A stretch of DNA of 64,000 nt. It comes from Eopsaltria australis. Lineage: Eukaryota > Chordata > Aves > Passeriformes > Petroicidae. A model generated the notes under the pieces. It did not search any database and was not told the DNA's origin. It was given only the letters and a program-made list of their open reading frames with translations. Location: assembly GCA_034509425.1 (NCBI GenBank), contig JAVTVJ010011652.1, positions 8,612,001 to 8,676,000 on the forward strand, given 5' to 3'. Positions 12,601-25,489 of the stretch are shown here, in pieces. A program made the position numbers and the translations under genes. How positions within the stretch are numbered: position 1 is the first letter of the stretch; each line of letters begins with the position of its first letter.

Positions 12601-14566
12601 TGCAAACCCTGCCTGGGGGAGAAGCATGAGCACTGCAGTGGGAATGGGTCAGCAGGCAGCAGCTCAGCTCTGCTGACCCTTGTGGGGAGCTGCACCAGCC
12701 CTCCCAACCACAAGTTGCTGCTTCAGCACCAGACCTGAGAAGCACTTCACAGTGATCCTGTGAGAAAAGGTTTCAAAGCAGCCATGCAGGCAGATTCCCT
12801 GCACACCAGATGAAACTCCACATCTGAAGCCTGGAAGTTTGTTCCTTCAGCTCATCCAAGGGCTTGGCCCAGCCATCAAGCCCTGTTGCAGAAAGCAAAT
12901 TCCTGGACTAAGTAAATGCGATCAGCACATCGTGTAATCATGAAAAGCAAATTCCCAGATGAGACATAGATCATCATTGCACAGCATGAGCCTGTAAGTA
13001 ACACAAATCCTGCTCCAATTGCTCTGCTACCCCACTGTCCCTTTTGCAGCAAGCTGCTGCTGCCTGGCAGGGAAACCCAAGGAGCTGAACACCCAGGCAA
13101 GCACTCCAAAGCTCCAGGAATGGGACTTACAGGCTGCTGGTCATGCCTGGTGCTATAAACCCCTCTGAGATGCCAACAGCTGCTTCTGCAGAAGCCTCCA
13201 AAGTTAACACACTGACACAGAGACCATGGGTGCACTTGCAAGAAAACCTCATATGTTCAACCCCACTGAGCTCTATTTATGAGCAGGTCCCCAAATGGCC
13301 TTTACAACTGATGGATTTACAAGCCCCACTGCTGCACTTCAGCAAAGCAGCCCGAGCACCACATGAAGGGTCATTGTGAAGAATCAGCTTGGGAACAAGC
13401 CCTGTGGGCAGCACACACAGGCACACCCTGGACCTGAGACCCTGGCTCCCATGCTCAGGCCAGGGTCCTGCATGGGAAGTTTAACCCAGCATGACAGCAA
13501 ATCCACTTTTTCTGAGAACAGGGTGGTCTCACCATAGTTTTTTCCTCCAGTGAATACTTGTCTCTGAAATGTGTCCTTTCTGTGGCAGCAGGGAGTCCTG
13601 CCTGCCCCACAAACCCTCTTGCTATCAGTTTTGGTGGTCACTGCTGTGCTTGCACAGTGCCTACCCTTTGCACTGGCATTTACATTCCCACTGCAGAGAG
13701 CCAGAGCCTGCTGGGCAGCTTGCCTCTGGCTACAGCATGCAAACTGGGGCAGGTGGATATAAGAGGAAGAAAAAGATGGTTTGGGATTTTCCCTCAAATA
13801 AGAAAACCTCTCCCTCCACATGGTGCTTGTTACACTCAGTGCAACACCTCAGAGCTTCCTTTGCTCTTCTGAAATGCAGCATTTATAGGACCAGGAGGAA
13901 AAACAGGTAACAGCACCTCTCTCAGCCTCAGCTGGGCCAGGATCTTGGATGTTCATCCCCTTTCAACTGATATCTGCTCCTGGGGCTCCACCTGCATGTA
14001 GGACACAGCAGGAATTCTGTGGACACCCTTACAAAGCAGAGTTGGGACTGGGGCATTTTGTGTTTACCTTTGGACTAAGCTGCCTCTCCCTTGTCTGGAT
14101 GAACCAGTTTGGATTCAGGCCAGTGGGCATGAGGAGACAGTGATTGGGGTGAAAGGAGAAGGGCTTTCAGATAGTCTGAAACATCTGTCACACGTGGCTT
14201 TTGCCTTCCTGTTGTCCCTACCCAGGCCACCCCCGGAGCTGCCTGTCCTCCCTGCTGCCTCTGGAGACTCAGCAGTCCAGTGCAGGGCTCTGTCTCCAGC
14301 AATCTGGCAGGCCAGGCATGCAGGCAGTGGTATTTTTATCCTGTGTCTCAGCTGCAGAGGTAAAGGTTATTACATCCACTCCTGTAATTGTTTGCGAGGC
14401 TGGAGAAAGAAGGGCAGAGCCTCCTTCACCCGTTTAAATTCAGCAGGACCGAGGAGGTGGCTGTAGCACATCTGCCCTTTGACACCCAGAGAGAGCTTCA
14501 GCTCTGTTCCCAGCATCTGTGATCACTGCAGAGTGTTGGAAAATAGAAGGAATGGTGAATACCTAC
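6696..14566 (-). other. HPSE2: HPSE2 intron, about 7.9 kb
   Basis: Donor GTAGGT at 14561-14566 and acceptor CAG at 6696-6698, minus strand. It contains a short A-run at about 9419-9432 and a (GTTTT)n tract at about 12461-12479. No recognisable mobile element or RNA gene is seen. The longest open frame (7319-8017, plus strand) has no family resemblance. A segment at about 14350-14460 (GGTTATTACATCC, GTAATTGTTTGCGAGG) looks constrained but this is only an impression. Confidence 0.8.
12461..12479. repeat. (GTTTT)n microsatellite
   Basis: Three to four copies of a TTTTG pentanucleotide follow one another in the intron. Short, low complexity. Confidence 0.8.
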
Positions 14567-14614
14567 TGTTGCCAGGTAACAGCATCCACCGTGCCGCCGG
14601 CCACTTTCATGAAC
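14567..14614 (-). CDS. HPSE2: HPSE2 48-nt small exon
   Basis: A very short exon encoding FMKVAGGTVDAVTWQ plus split codons at both ends. The first base completes the Gly codon started at 25318-25319. The last two bases (CA) are finished by the first base of the 6602-6695 exon to give His, so the join reads WQHYYIDGRV. The acceptor reads CCCATAG and the donor is GTAGGT (14561-14566). The segment corresponds to HPSE2 (VDAVTWQH) and to the SVTWHHYY region of HPSE. It is an internal strand-helix element of the TIM-barrel. It has no start codon and lies between introns of about 10.7 and 7.9 kb, so automatic gene finders could miss it. Its phase fit with both neighbours is the strongest support. 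Confidence 0.95.
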
Positions 14615-17217
14615 CTATGGGAGACAGAGGAAGAAACCAGATAAGCCCAGTGCTGTCACAGGGGAAATCCTGAAACAACCAGTGCTCATCCTACATCATG
14701 AGATACCAAAGGTCACCACTGTACCCACAAATACTTTCTAATGAAGCCTTTGTGTCCTTAAACAGAAGGAATAAATTTTACTTAATCCAAATGCTTGTAG
14801 CAAGCATAGCTGAGAACAATAAAGTGAAACCCAAACGGCAGCAGAGCTCTGGGCATCATTTTGGAGCAGGTAGGGAGAGCTTTCAGAGCACAACAGCATT
14901 TCAGGAACAAGATATTGAGATATGTACTAAGTTCTGTGACTTTAACAACTCTCAATAGCAATTAAAGAGCATTATTTAAATGTCCATCCTAAAAGGAGAT
15001 ACTTCTTAGCCCCCAATATGTATTTAATCTGAGGAACTCTTTGCCTGGATTCAAGCAAGGACTAGAAAATGGAAGAAAATGGAAATAAAACCCAGCAAAG
15101 CTTTTAGGTGCAAAAATACCTCCTGCTCAGGAAGCTCCTGAGCCTTGGAGGAAAGGAGGAAAAGCTGGACTAATACTGCTGAGTGCTTTCCTTTTTTTGA
15201 CTCTTCCTTTGGCATTGGCTATTAGCGAACAGATGGGATTCTGACCTGGGTGCACTTTTGGTTTATTCCATTCCTGTGCCTAACCACAGAACTTCCATGG
15301 ACAAGGTTAAAGTCAGTTACATATGGGTATTATTCTCCTGATGGCTTCTGACCTGAATAAAAAATACCTCTTCCAGACAGCTCCTGTTTGAGTCAGACTT
15401 GAGGCTAAACAGCTCCACCTGCTCACACTGCCAATCCCAAAACTAAACAATTCCTAATCTTGGGCACCAAATGCAACTACCACAGGAGGAGCTGGTAGCT
15501 GCAGGGGTCTCTCCCTGGTTCCCCAGCCCAGCAATGCAAACTGCACCTTGGAAAACTGCAGCTCCCACGAGGAAGCCCAAGCAGTTCTTACATTCTTATG
15601 TTTAGAGGCACAGACATGGAAACACATAAAGGCACACTCCAAGTGGCCAGGCACGTTGTCTGTGCAGGAGTGCAACGTGCACTGTGAGGCTGATGCATTT
15701 TGGAAGTGATAATGCACACACATGACAGGAGACATTTGCTTGAGCTCATGAATGTGCTGAGAAAGGAAACAATGCTATGTTTTCTTGGGCTGCTTTCGAT
15801 GCACAGGGATCCCGGGAACTCAGCAGCAATGTCCCAGCTGTCCCAGCTCCACACAGGGGTGAGTGGAGCTGGGTCCAGCGACCCCAGGGAGAGCCCCATG
15901 ACCCAGGGTAGGGAAGGGGAAGGTTTGAGAGGAGAGACCATCAGACCATTTGTCATGGCAGGGACGAGCAGCAGCTTTCCGGCACATGAGCCTCTAATCA
16001 GGTCTGAAACAAGAGCAGCAAGATTCAGGCTAAATATAGCTTGGAAATGATCATTCTGACTTTAAATTAATGACCATGGTCAATTATAGACTGGGACAAA
16101 AGGGCAGCTGGACCCTGTGGAGCATGAGGATGTTGGCAAAGGCAGCAATAATAAATCCCTGCAGACAGAGAGGGAAGAGATACAATTAGAAATGGAAAAA
16201 CAATAACATGCTGTAAACTCCTGTAGCACTGATGCATCCCCGCTTCTGCTGCCCAGCAGTGCTGTGAGCTCAGCTCCCAGGCTCTGTAAAAGATGTAAAA
16301 GCCTTTCTGAAATACTTTTACATCTCCCTTGAGGGTCAGGCCTGGAAGGCCAGTGGCAATGGGATGTTTGGGGACAGTTCCTCCCCAGCCGAGCTGGGCC
16401 AGGCCTAGTGTAGCCATAGGGAGAGGTGTGAGCTCCCCACAACTCACACTGGTCACCTGGCAAAAAGGAAATTTTGCAAATATTGCTGAGGAGCTGTTGT
16501 ATAAAATTAAGCGTGCAGAAATATGCCGAAAGAGTCAAAAAACCCAGCTCCCCAGTTTTAAATTCTCTGTACAGGTCCTTCTGCATAAAATTTTATGCAC
16601 AAAGTCTATAAGAGTGAACTAATGAACTCTAAACTGAAATTATGAACACAATCTGTATTGGATTTGAAGATCAATATGTTGCAATTGGATTTGAAGACTG
16701 GCCCAACTTGTTTTCTAGCCTCAAATGCTTTACATTCTGGCTGAAAATAAACCATCCTGAACGTTATTGAATCACCTCTTCAGGCTCAGCTTGGCACTCT
16801 CCCCTCACAGACCAAAACCATGAGCAGACCAAGCTTAGAGGAAGAAGCTCTCTGGTTTTCCTTGCCATTTCCACAGGGCCTATAGCCCCATTGAAGACAG
16901 ACCTTCTACAGTGGTCTTTAAGCAGGGGCTGAAAAGCAAAGCAAGCCCTCATTATAACCTCCTGGAGCAGCAGAAGCAGGACATCCACATGTCCCATCTC
17001 CCATGTCTCCAGGAAGCCATTTGGCCTCTTGTTAAAAAGTTCCTGAGAAACTGTTTCACGGCACAGGCATCACTCAGGCAGCACAGTGCAGACCAGAAAC
17101 AGGACTGAAAAGCTCTGGCTTGCTTAGTGTTCCTCTTCTGCCTCTTTAATAGCAAAATAGATCAGTCAGTATTGGTAATACTAAAATCTTATTATAAAAC
17201 ATACATTTCTAGCGCAA

Positions 17218-17276
17218 ATTTTCTTTTCCGTGTCTGTTTTTCTTTCTTTCTGTTTTCTTCCGTTTTTCCTTTTGTT
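17218..17276. repeat. Pyrimidine-rich low-complexity tract
   Basis: About 58 bases composed almost only of T and C with a few G (TTTCTTTCTTTC core near 17240). Simple low-complexity DNA. Confidence 0.75.
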
Positions 17277-18121
17277 GAGATTTTTGCAAGATGAAGATCC
17301 TGGTAATTTTTAAAGTCCTGCCTTTAGAGGTGGAGCTGTTCCTGGAGCACCCCAGATGTCTTGGGCAATGGTCTCGGCTCTCCAGAAGGAACCTAGAGCA
17401 GCTCAGCAGCCAGAAGTGGTACTGCAGGAACAAGAGATGAAAGCCTAGGGCAGGTGGAGATGCAGTAATGCACAGGTATCCAAATATCCTTATTTTAGGA
17501 ATAGGGATTTAACTAATCCCTTTATTCCTACAGCACCTGTGCTGCCCCATCCACAGATTTGGAGGCCAGTGAAGATCCATACGATTAAAAAGAGCAGTGG
17601 TGACACATTTCCATTTGGGATTTCTGGGCTGTGCTATTTCCGTGTGCGCGGCACAGGGCAGGCACAGCGAACCAGACACTTCCGGAGAGCTCAGATCCCT
17701 GCACATGTGCTGCACAGATGGGCTGGGCTGGCACACTAAATCTGCCATTTCCCTGCACTCTGGGGTCTCTCTGTGAGCACCAACTGACCCTGCAGTGCCT
17801 GTGCAATGAATCCCCTCCAGGAGCAGTGGGACAAGCTCAGCCCGTGCTGTGTGGGCAATAGGGGCAAATGCTGTAGCATTGCCCCGTAATTCAGGAGGGT
17901 GGCAGCCCCAAAGCCTGCCCATGGCTGGACTTCCACATATCAGAGACCTGGGCACATGTTAAAATCCTCAAGAAAAGTCCTTGAAATCTTCTGGGACAGA
18001 ATTTCTAGGTGGGAAAGCAGAGCACATCAGAGACCTGTGGAGGAATAGGAATCTTGGGTAGGGCGTTTGTGATACTGAGGATGAGACAAAGTCACTGAGC
18101 TTGGTAAGGATATCTATGTGA

Positions 18122-18362
18122 CAGAGGGTAGGTTTAGATTAAGTATTAGCAAGACATTCTTCACTGTGAAGGTGATAAGGCACAGGAGCAGGTTGACCAA
18201 AGAAGTTGTGGATGCCCCATCCCTGAAAGTGTTCAAGGCCAGGTTGGATGGAGTCCTTGGTAACCTGATCTACTGAAATGTGTCCCTTCCCATGGCAGGG
18301 GGGTTGGAACTGGATGATCTCTAAGTTCCCTTTTAATCCAACCCATCCCATTACTCTGTGAT
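18122..18362 (+). mobile_element. CR1 retrotransposon, 3'-end fragment
   Basis: The sequence from GGTTTAGATTAAGTATTAG through AAGACATTCTTCACTGTGAA, GTTCAAGGCCAGGTTGGATG and GGATGATCTCTAAGTTCCC to CCCATTACTCTGTGAT follows the conserved 3' region of avian CR1 elements in order. It is 5'-truncated and diverged (for example the 3' end reads ATTACTCTGTGAT instead of a clean ATTCTATGATTCTATG). It contains none of the reverse-transcriptase region. The element lies antisense to HPSE2. Confidence 0.9.
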
Positions 18363-19789
18363 ATATCCATTTTCTTACCCTTGCAGCTGGCTCTGTGCCA
18401 GCATCCCATGCCACCATTGCTACCTGTGGGGCCCTGAGTTAGAACTGAGCAAAATATAATTCAGCATTGCTCAGTGGCTCAAACAGTTCCCAGCCCTGTC
18501 CCAGAAATGGCAATACTAGTGGAAGGTGGGACTCACCTCACAGGTCATGAATGAGCTGTGGGGGTGTGGAGCAGGAGGGCTGCAGCACCTCAAGATGGTG
18601 CTGATACCCAGACTCTGTATTGTGACACAATGGGTCAAATCTGACCTCTTTCAGAGCATCTCCCATAACCACATCTCCCAGGACCACAACTTTCACTTCA
18701 GTGTTGGCAGACCTCTGAAATACCTCTCCTGTCCTGATTCAATACCTGTCAGTCATGGAGCACCTACTGCAACCTTAAGTAAATTGCTCCCATGGTTAAT
18801 TAGCCTCCAAGCACATTATTTCTTATCTGAATGTGTCTGGATTCAGCTGCCAGCCACTGGAACTTGCTAGGCTTATTCCTGATACGTTAAAGAGACATCC
18901 ACACTTGGAAATCTCTTTCCCATGCAGGTAATTGTAGATTGTCATCCTTTAAATTAAGAAAAAACCAACAAAAAAATCACAACCCCCCTGATGCTGTAAC
19001 AAAAAATGCAGCTGGCACAAGGAGACAGCAAAGAGACAAGTTGTTATTGCAGAGGCACCCAGGTGGTGCCTCTGAATGACTCCTGAGTGCTGGACTTCAC
19101 ACACATGGGTTATTTAATCTGTTTCTCCCTGAAGAACTACAAAAAGAGTCCCTACACTGCACAACCCCGAATGTAGGAACAAGACTGGCCTGCCTGTGGT
19201 TGTGGTGGTGCCCTGGTGGATCCCTAGAGCAGGGTGGCAGATCTCTGCCCTTTGAGCCAACAGTGATGGGTAGAAACAACTTCACCTTGAGTCTCAGTTG
19301 GCTGGTGAGGGTCACTAAGGCACAGGCTTCACTTACTGACTTTCTTCAGGTTCCAGCAGCACAACTGAATACCTGCAGCAGCAGGAAGAGGTACTAGACC
19401 CCAGTAATGCCACATGCTGCAAAGCCTTTATGCTGAAGTGCCGTATTTCAGACAGGAATTTCATTCTGGGAAGCAGAGTCTGGTGTGAACTAGGTATAAA
19501 TCTGATGATAGATTGTGTTCTCCATCTGCTCAGCATCACCTTTCTTCAGCCAGCCTGATCTGTGGCAGGGCTGCACAAGCCTTCCAGCAAAGAGGGCTTT
19601 ATGTCCTTGGGGGGAACTGCAGGAGTTAGGAGAAAGGGCCTCACCTACCTCTAGCCTCCACAATGCCTTGTGGCAATTACTGACATAATGCCATTGCATA
19701 CCATGTGAATAATCTTACTCCTTCTTTACAAAGCTTCCTTCCAAGCTTCTTTCTGCACCATGGACAAACCACCCCATCCGGGGGCTCTT

Positions 19790-19890
19790 GGGCCTTGGAA
19801 GCATTCCCTCTGAGCTGTCTCTCTTCCAAGCTGAAGAGGCATGGCCTGTTTAATCTCTTCTCATGTGGAGAAATCACACACTATGTACAT
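19790..19890 (-). mobile_element. Possible ancient CR1-like relic
   Basis: On the minus strand, the stretch AGATTAAACAGGCCATGCC then TCTTCAGCTTGGAAGAGAGACAGC (about 19823-19866) resembles a motif of old amniote CR1/L3-type elements, in which a line about a 'leading, AGCTTGGAAAAGAGAC' segment precedes the 3' end. The match is short and from memory, so boundaries and family are uncertain. Confidence 0.35.
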
Positions 19891-22800
19891 CCTCAGCTCC
19901 TCTCTGTAACCTCCTGGTTCTGTTACATCTCTTCTGAGATGAAATGGCTAAGATTGTAGATAGCAATCAGAATGAAGGTACAACGTGTACTTGCACAGTG
20001 CCATAATCTCATCTATGTCTTTTCTTATCCATTTTGTTCTTCCTATACAGGTGGCTGTGATTCTGGCATTCCAGAAATCAAATTAAGTTTCAGAAGCAAC
20101 GACTATATTAACTCTTTCCTCCTACAGGATCAGTAGCTAAATCTTTTTCTTGTATCTCAGACCCTTGACCCTGCTATATAACCAACTACAAAATGAGTCA
20201 TCACATCCTTCACACCTCATTTCAACGTATTTATGAATTGAGTCACTCCTAAGTTCAGTGCTACTAGAGCTTGAGTTCGCGCTGCAGTGACCTCCTCCTC
20301 TCTTTGTATCATTAATTAAAAGTTCCTTGTCTTGTGGCTTGAATTTTTGCACAAAATTCTTGCTCTGGATCTGTTGAGTGTCCTGGTACAGTCTGTGCCA
20401 CCAACCTTGTGGTAGCTTGTGTAATACAATACAGCAAGGATATACTTTTTAAAAAGAAAGTAAAACAGCCAAAACAGCTTCTAAAAATGCAGTGTTTACA
20501 AGTCCCTTGTGTCGAATATGGCAGAAGCCCTTGTCAGCAAGAGGACGGGAAAAATGCCTACATTCATTCCTAAAATTCATCCAGAGTCCTTCCCTTTGCC
20601 AGATACCACCTACTCCAGTTACTTATTCCTCCTTCTTACTTGAATTTAAACAAACAAGCTCTGTCCACACACTGTCTTTAGCTGCTATTTGGATAAAAAC
20701 TAATGCCTGAACTGACTGAGGCGTGCTGACCTGCACAGACAGACGCAGCCCTCTTCATCCTCACAGTGACAGAGACAAGAGGCAAGGGCAGTTATCATCC
20801 AAACATTTCCAAAGTCTCTCCCAATTTTAGCACTTTGATTTTGCTTTGGTTGAACCCCAGTGTTCAACTTGTGCCATTTCATGAGCTAACAATTCTCTTT
20901 ATGAGTTAAGTGTTAGAAACCTTGTCCTGGGGTTGATATGAGGGGGAAAGGAGCAGGGCTGAGGACTGAGTCAGGTGTTAACCTGGCCCCTACTTGGCTG
21001 CCCACAAATAACTAAGCGTTGCCCCCTCCCAGTGCTAGCATATCCACAGCTGGCAGGGAGGAAGAGCTTCACCACCACTGGCAAAAGTGCTTCTTCAGCT
21101 TTAGGGGCTCCTTTCAGACCTCTGTGGAATGGCATCACCAAAAGGAGACACAGAGAACCAGAGAGGTGGTTAAGTCTCCACAGGCACTACAAACCAGGAG
21201 CAGGAGGCAGTAAAATCATGAAGGATGAGAAATTTTTTGTGCCTTGCAAGGGGAAGACTGACAGCTGGGAGCCTCCTCGCCTACTTCTGCCACCTGGCTG
21301 GAGGGGCTGTGGCTCTGTGACCAGAGGGTGGATGCAAAATGGTGGCTGGAGTAGCAAAAAGAGGCCAAGGAGGCTGGAAAGAGGGCAGAGAAAAAGCCAT
21401 GGAGCCACAAGATCTGAGACTTTGAGATCTGTGGGATGAGGAATAGGGAAAGAGTGTAGCTCCAGAAAGGAAAGATTTTCAGTCCTCTGGTGACTCAGAA
21501 GTCTCAGGACCGAAACTGGCCACAGAGCATCAACAGCCAGTCTAGCATGGGCAAAAGTGCCTGCCAGCCCTTACCCTGCTGGCATTGCTGCAGCTCCTGC
21601 CATGGTGGAGGTAACCAAAACTTGTGAGTTACCAGTGGCAAAACCTGGGCTATACCAGCTGAGGAGCAATGGGTCATGAGAGCCCAGAGCCAAATCCACC
21701 CAGACATGCCAGCCTGAGTTTTGTACCAGATGTTCTGAGCTTTAACATGTTTTAGCATCTCTCCCTCCTGATAGCTTTCCCTCATGTTTCTTCTCTTCCA
21801 GCACCAAATGGGCTATCCAGCCATGCATTAACCTTTGTGTCTGATTCCTGATCTGCTGTTAAAATCTATGGTAATTCCTTAGAATCCCATAATTCTTTCC
21901 CTGAGCAAATTCTGCACAGTTCTGGGATTCCTGTACCTGCAGACACAGTAGGTAGCTAACATGGCCTGCTCTGCAACAGCTCAGGCTGCATGAATGGTCT
22001 AATTAACACCTCATCAAACTCAACTGTTGGTTGTGTCTGGAGAAATTCCCCCTTGCACCTGTGCATCCAAGACACCATTTCTAGCCTCCTGCATAGCAGG
22101 CCCAGCCACTAGAGCAGCTCTCCACTGCAGAGCCTGTCCTTACACCACCAGCAGCAACCCAGCTCCAGGCTCCAGGAACTGCCAGCCCAGAGTGACACCA
22201 ATGGCTGTGGCTGCTCTGAGCCACTGCTCTGTGCAGGGAGGTGGAGGAGCTTGGGGGCAACAACTCAGCACTGGAGGGTGTGCAAAGCCCAAGTTCTGTG
22301 CTTCAGGCTCTCCTCCCCTCACTGTATCCCACCTCCACCATTGGGAAGTGCATGGCTTCACCCAGCACAGCTCAGTGTCACCTGCCTAAGGACAGCCCCT
22401 GCAGTGGACAGCGTGCACACCCTCCTTTATGCTGCAAACCTTTGGGTGTCCAAACTGCCCATTGTTGCAGCAGGCCCCAGAGAAAGGTGGCACCTCAGGA
22501 GGGGTTCAGTCCCACCCTGTCCTGGAGGACAGGCATAAGGATTTAGTCAGAAGAGCCCTGGAGGTGTCCATCTCCACCACTGAGACAGAGAGAGCCTGGT
22601 GTTCAGCAGATGCAAATGCCCAACTAATGTTGACACCGCCATTGTTTCAGGACAAAATTTTTAAACACTAAGAAGAAGTTTGGCTTGGTTGCTTGAGATA
22701 ACAGCTGAAAATAGGCTACAATATTTGGAATACAGAGCATGGAATAGGAAAATATTATTCTAGTTAGTACTTCACAGTGAGGCTTTTCTCTGAGTGTTCT

Positions 22801-24004
22801 GGGACCCCAGATATCTCCAGAAGCTTTCCCTGAAGAACATCTAATGTCAGCTTCTACTGTTGGAGAACACTCCCCGGGCTTCTCTGAAGTGTCCTCTCCC
22901 ATTTCAGCTCATTTCCATTACTTCCCCTACCAAAAATCACTTCCTCACTTGGTGTAACATGGCAATGCTTGCCTGACAGACCAATCCACCCATCCCATCT
23001 TTGCATCGGGGGTGTCATCTCACCTGTCCAGCCTCAGCTAACTCTTGATGCATAACCTTCCTCTTGACATATCTCCTCCTACATGGTTGACTTCTGTTCA
23101 TCACATTTTCTTTAAAAGAAGATAAAAACTGCAAATTTCACATCATCAGGACTATGAGCTGCACACACTTCACTCAGGAGCCTTCAACCTACTGTGAGCA
23201 CAACGTAGGCCATTCATGGTGGTCTAGCAAGGCAGATGGCAGATTTGCCTTTGAGAGAACCATCCTAAATTCCTTCCCCTCTCTCCTGCTTGCTGACTGT
23301 GTGTGGCTCATTCAGGACCCTGAGAGGCATGTCCTGGCTGTGACAGCACCAGGCACACGCTGAACCACATCCTGCTGATCAGTTCTGGATGCTGCTGCAG
23401 AAGAGAGAGCTCTCGGTAGCAGTAACCCACACATTGAAGAGACCTTGGGGAGCTACTGGGAATAAAGCTCACGCTGTCAAAGAGCTTAGGCACTGGGGTT
23501 TATTTGTTTATCCTTTTGCAACTCCATGTCCAAATATTGCAAATGAGTGTTTAGCCCTTTGTCTTTGTGTAATCAGATTTGTCCCTGCTCTTTACGCCCT
23601 GCCTGGTAATAATGGGGTCTTTATGTGGAAAGACAAGGAGCTCTTTTCCCACAGGACCCCGCGGGCTGTGAGGCCATGCAGGCACGTGCTGCTTGCCGTG
23701 AGCTGCAGACACCAGGGTTTGGAGTGCAGGACACAAGGTTCCTCCATGGAGATACAAAACGCTTCGAGCGCCTGTGGAACAGAGTCATCCTGGAAGGCAG
23801 GGATGGCAGCAGAGAAAAGAACATACAGCTTGTAGTGCAGGCATGCTCCACACAGCTTTTCCACACCAGCTGGGGGGTTTATGAAGAACCCCCACTATCC
23901 CATCGCCAGGGATGCAGCTCTTACATACCTTCCCTTTCATTTGAGATGGGGTGTCTGCCATTATCTCCACAGACTGCACACTACAGCCTTGCTCCCAGGG
24001 TTGC

Positions 24005-24308
24005 CGTCAGTCAAAACACAGCCCAGTCCATGTAGCTGCTGGACCACCCTGGCCGTGCGACTTGGCTCTCCCGACCCCTCTTCCCTGGGACCCGGCTGCG
24101 GCGCACGAAGGGCAAACACAGCAGTAGGACTTCCCCTTCTCTAATAGCTTCTTGGCTCTCATCCCCATTGTTTTCCTTACTCAGCCTGCTCCTCCCGGCG
24201 CTAATAGATTTCCTGCTGATCAAGGCTACTACAACATTTTGTAACTCCCCCTGCGCCGCTCCCACGCGCGGCACCAAGCGCGGGGCTCCGTCAGGCGAGG
24301 CTCTCACG
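24005..24308. other. CpG-rich patch, possible regulatory element
   Basis: About 20 CpGs in 300 bp, in two clusters (24053-24107 and 24197-24308) on either side of a CpG-free stretch. The second cluster includes CCACGCGCGGC and AAGCGCGGGG. Between the clusters lies an AT-richer core (CTAATAGATTTCCTGCTGATC at about 24201). Flanking DNA is CpG-poor. It could be an enhancer, an alternative promoter or a non-coding exon. No function can be assigned from sequence alone. Confidence 0.35.
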
Positions 24309-25317
24309 TGGCACTGGCAGCAGCCGTGGTGTGGGTGCAGGGGCTGTTCCCCACTTTGGTCAGGGGGAGCGATGCTGGTGTCGCAGCTGGTTCAACCAGC
24401 TTTATGGTCTCTCTGTGCTGCTGCAGCGGAGCTGAGAATCTGGCCCTGGCTCCCTCCCCGCCTCGCTGGGGACTGCATCAGTGTGCTGTTTATTGTTTCT
24501 GCCAGATCATTCCTGCAGATGTTAATGAAGGCTAGACCCAGCTTTGCTCCCAGCAGAGTCCCTTCCACACCTCCCCCTGCCCAGCCTTCTGCACTGGAGT
24601 TTCTGTTTACAGTCCTGCAGGGAATTTCCCTTCTGCTTCATGGTCTTCGAGCTGCACAGTCCCAACTCCTGCTGCCAGCAGGCTCCCACACCTCCCCAAT
24701 TTCTGTGGCTGTCCAATGTCACCTCCAGGTGTCTGCGTCCCTCTCTGTCACCATTCCTTCTCCACCTCTGGCCTTCCCAAACTAGAGACATGCCAATCCC
24801 CCTAGGAGGAAGAAGAGAGTTTGGCCAGTGAGGAAAGTTGCTATAGGTTCTTCCTCTGCACAGATGGAGAAAGCACAGGGAGAAGAAGTCACCAAATGGG
24901 AACAGCAAAGCAATTTGTCTAGGAGGGCTCAGAGATAATAATGTACACACTGGTAAGTGGTGCCAGGACCCACATCCTGACCCTGCTGCAGCAGCCTGCA
25001 CTCACACCACTGTCTCGTGTTAACATCCCAGCAAGGTGGACACCTCAGTCTGCCTATAATTGGGAAACACTGGAAGTGTTTTGGAGGGTGTTAATCAGTC
25101 CATGCCAAGATCCCACCAGGGACCTCTGCAGAGCTTTAGCCGTACAGATGACCATGTCCCAAAGCCTCTGGTACTGTGGTGGCTCAGCCACACAGAACCT
25201 CTCTATCCTGGAGGCTGTTGGACACTGGGCAACCAAGGAGCAAACCTTCCTGCTGAAAAGGGCATTGCTCTCAGGAGGGATTTCTGAGCTTTTTTATAAA
25301 AACACACCAGCACTTAC

Positions 25318-25489
25318 CCTTCCAGGAAAGCAATGACATTCTTTCTGGGCCTTCCAATGTTTGGCCCATAGAGGTGTGCTCTGGAATAGGTGCGGATAAG
25401 CTGCAGCAGGCTTCTCAGTTGGGTGTAGTCCTTTCCCAGCTGGCTGCCGTTCACTGAGCGGCCAATCAGTGTCCGATAGTTATTGGGCT
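25318..25489 (-). CDS. HPSE2: HPSE2 internal exon (172 nt) carrying the NEPN motif
   Basis: The exon completes the Glu codon begun in the exon at 26106-26279, giving GNEPNNYRT. In GH79 heparanases the Glu of NEPN is the general acid/base residue. It is followed by VNGSQLGKDY (with an NGS sequon), a leucine-rich helix (LRSLLQLIRTYSRA) and LYGPNIGRPRKNVIAFLEG. The acceptor is TTTTCTCAG before 25489 and the donor GTAAGT lies at 25312-25317. The exon starts with two bases of a codon and ends with two bases (GG) of a Gly codon. 172 nt is exactly what these phases require. The intron that separates it from the upstream exon is only 616 bp, while the next one downstream is about 10.7 kb. Confidence 0.97.

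Larger units (their letters stand above)
14615..25317 (-). other. HPSE2: HPSE2 intron, about 10.7 kb
   Basis: Donor GTAAGT at 25312-25317 and acceptor CATAG at 14615-14619, minus strand. It carries a polypyrimidine/low-complexity tract (about 17218-17276), a CR1 3' end (18122-18362), a possible old CR1 relic (about 19790-19890) and a CpG-rich patch (about 24005-24308), each listed separately. Otherwise it is unique sequence without recognisable genes. Confidence 0.8.

Noticed and set aside
24168..24785. 205-codon open frame over the CpG-rich patch
   Set aside because: The frame follows from GC-rich composition; peptide is Leu/Ala/Pro/Ser-rich without domain signs.
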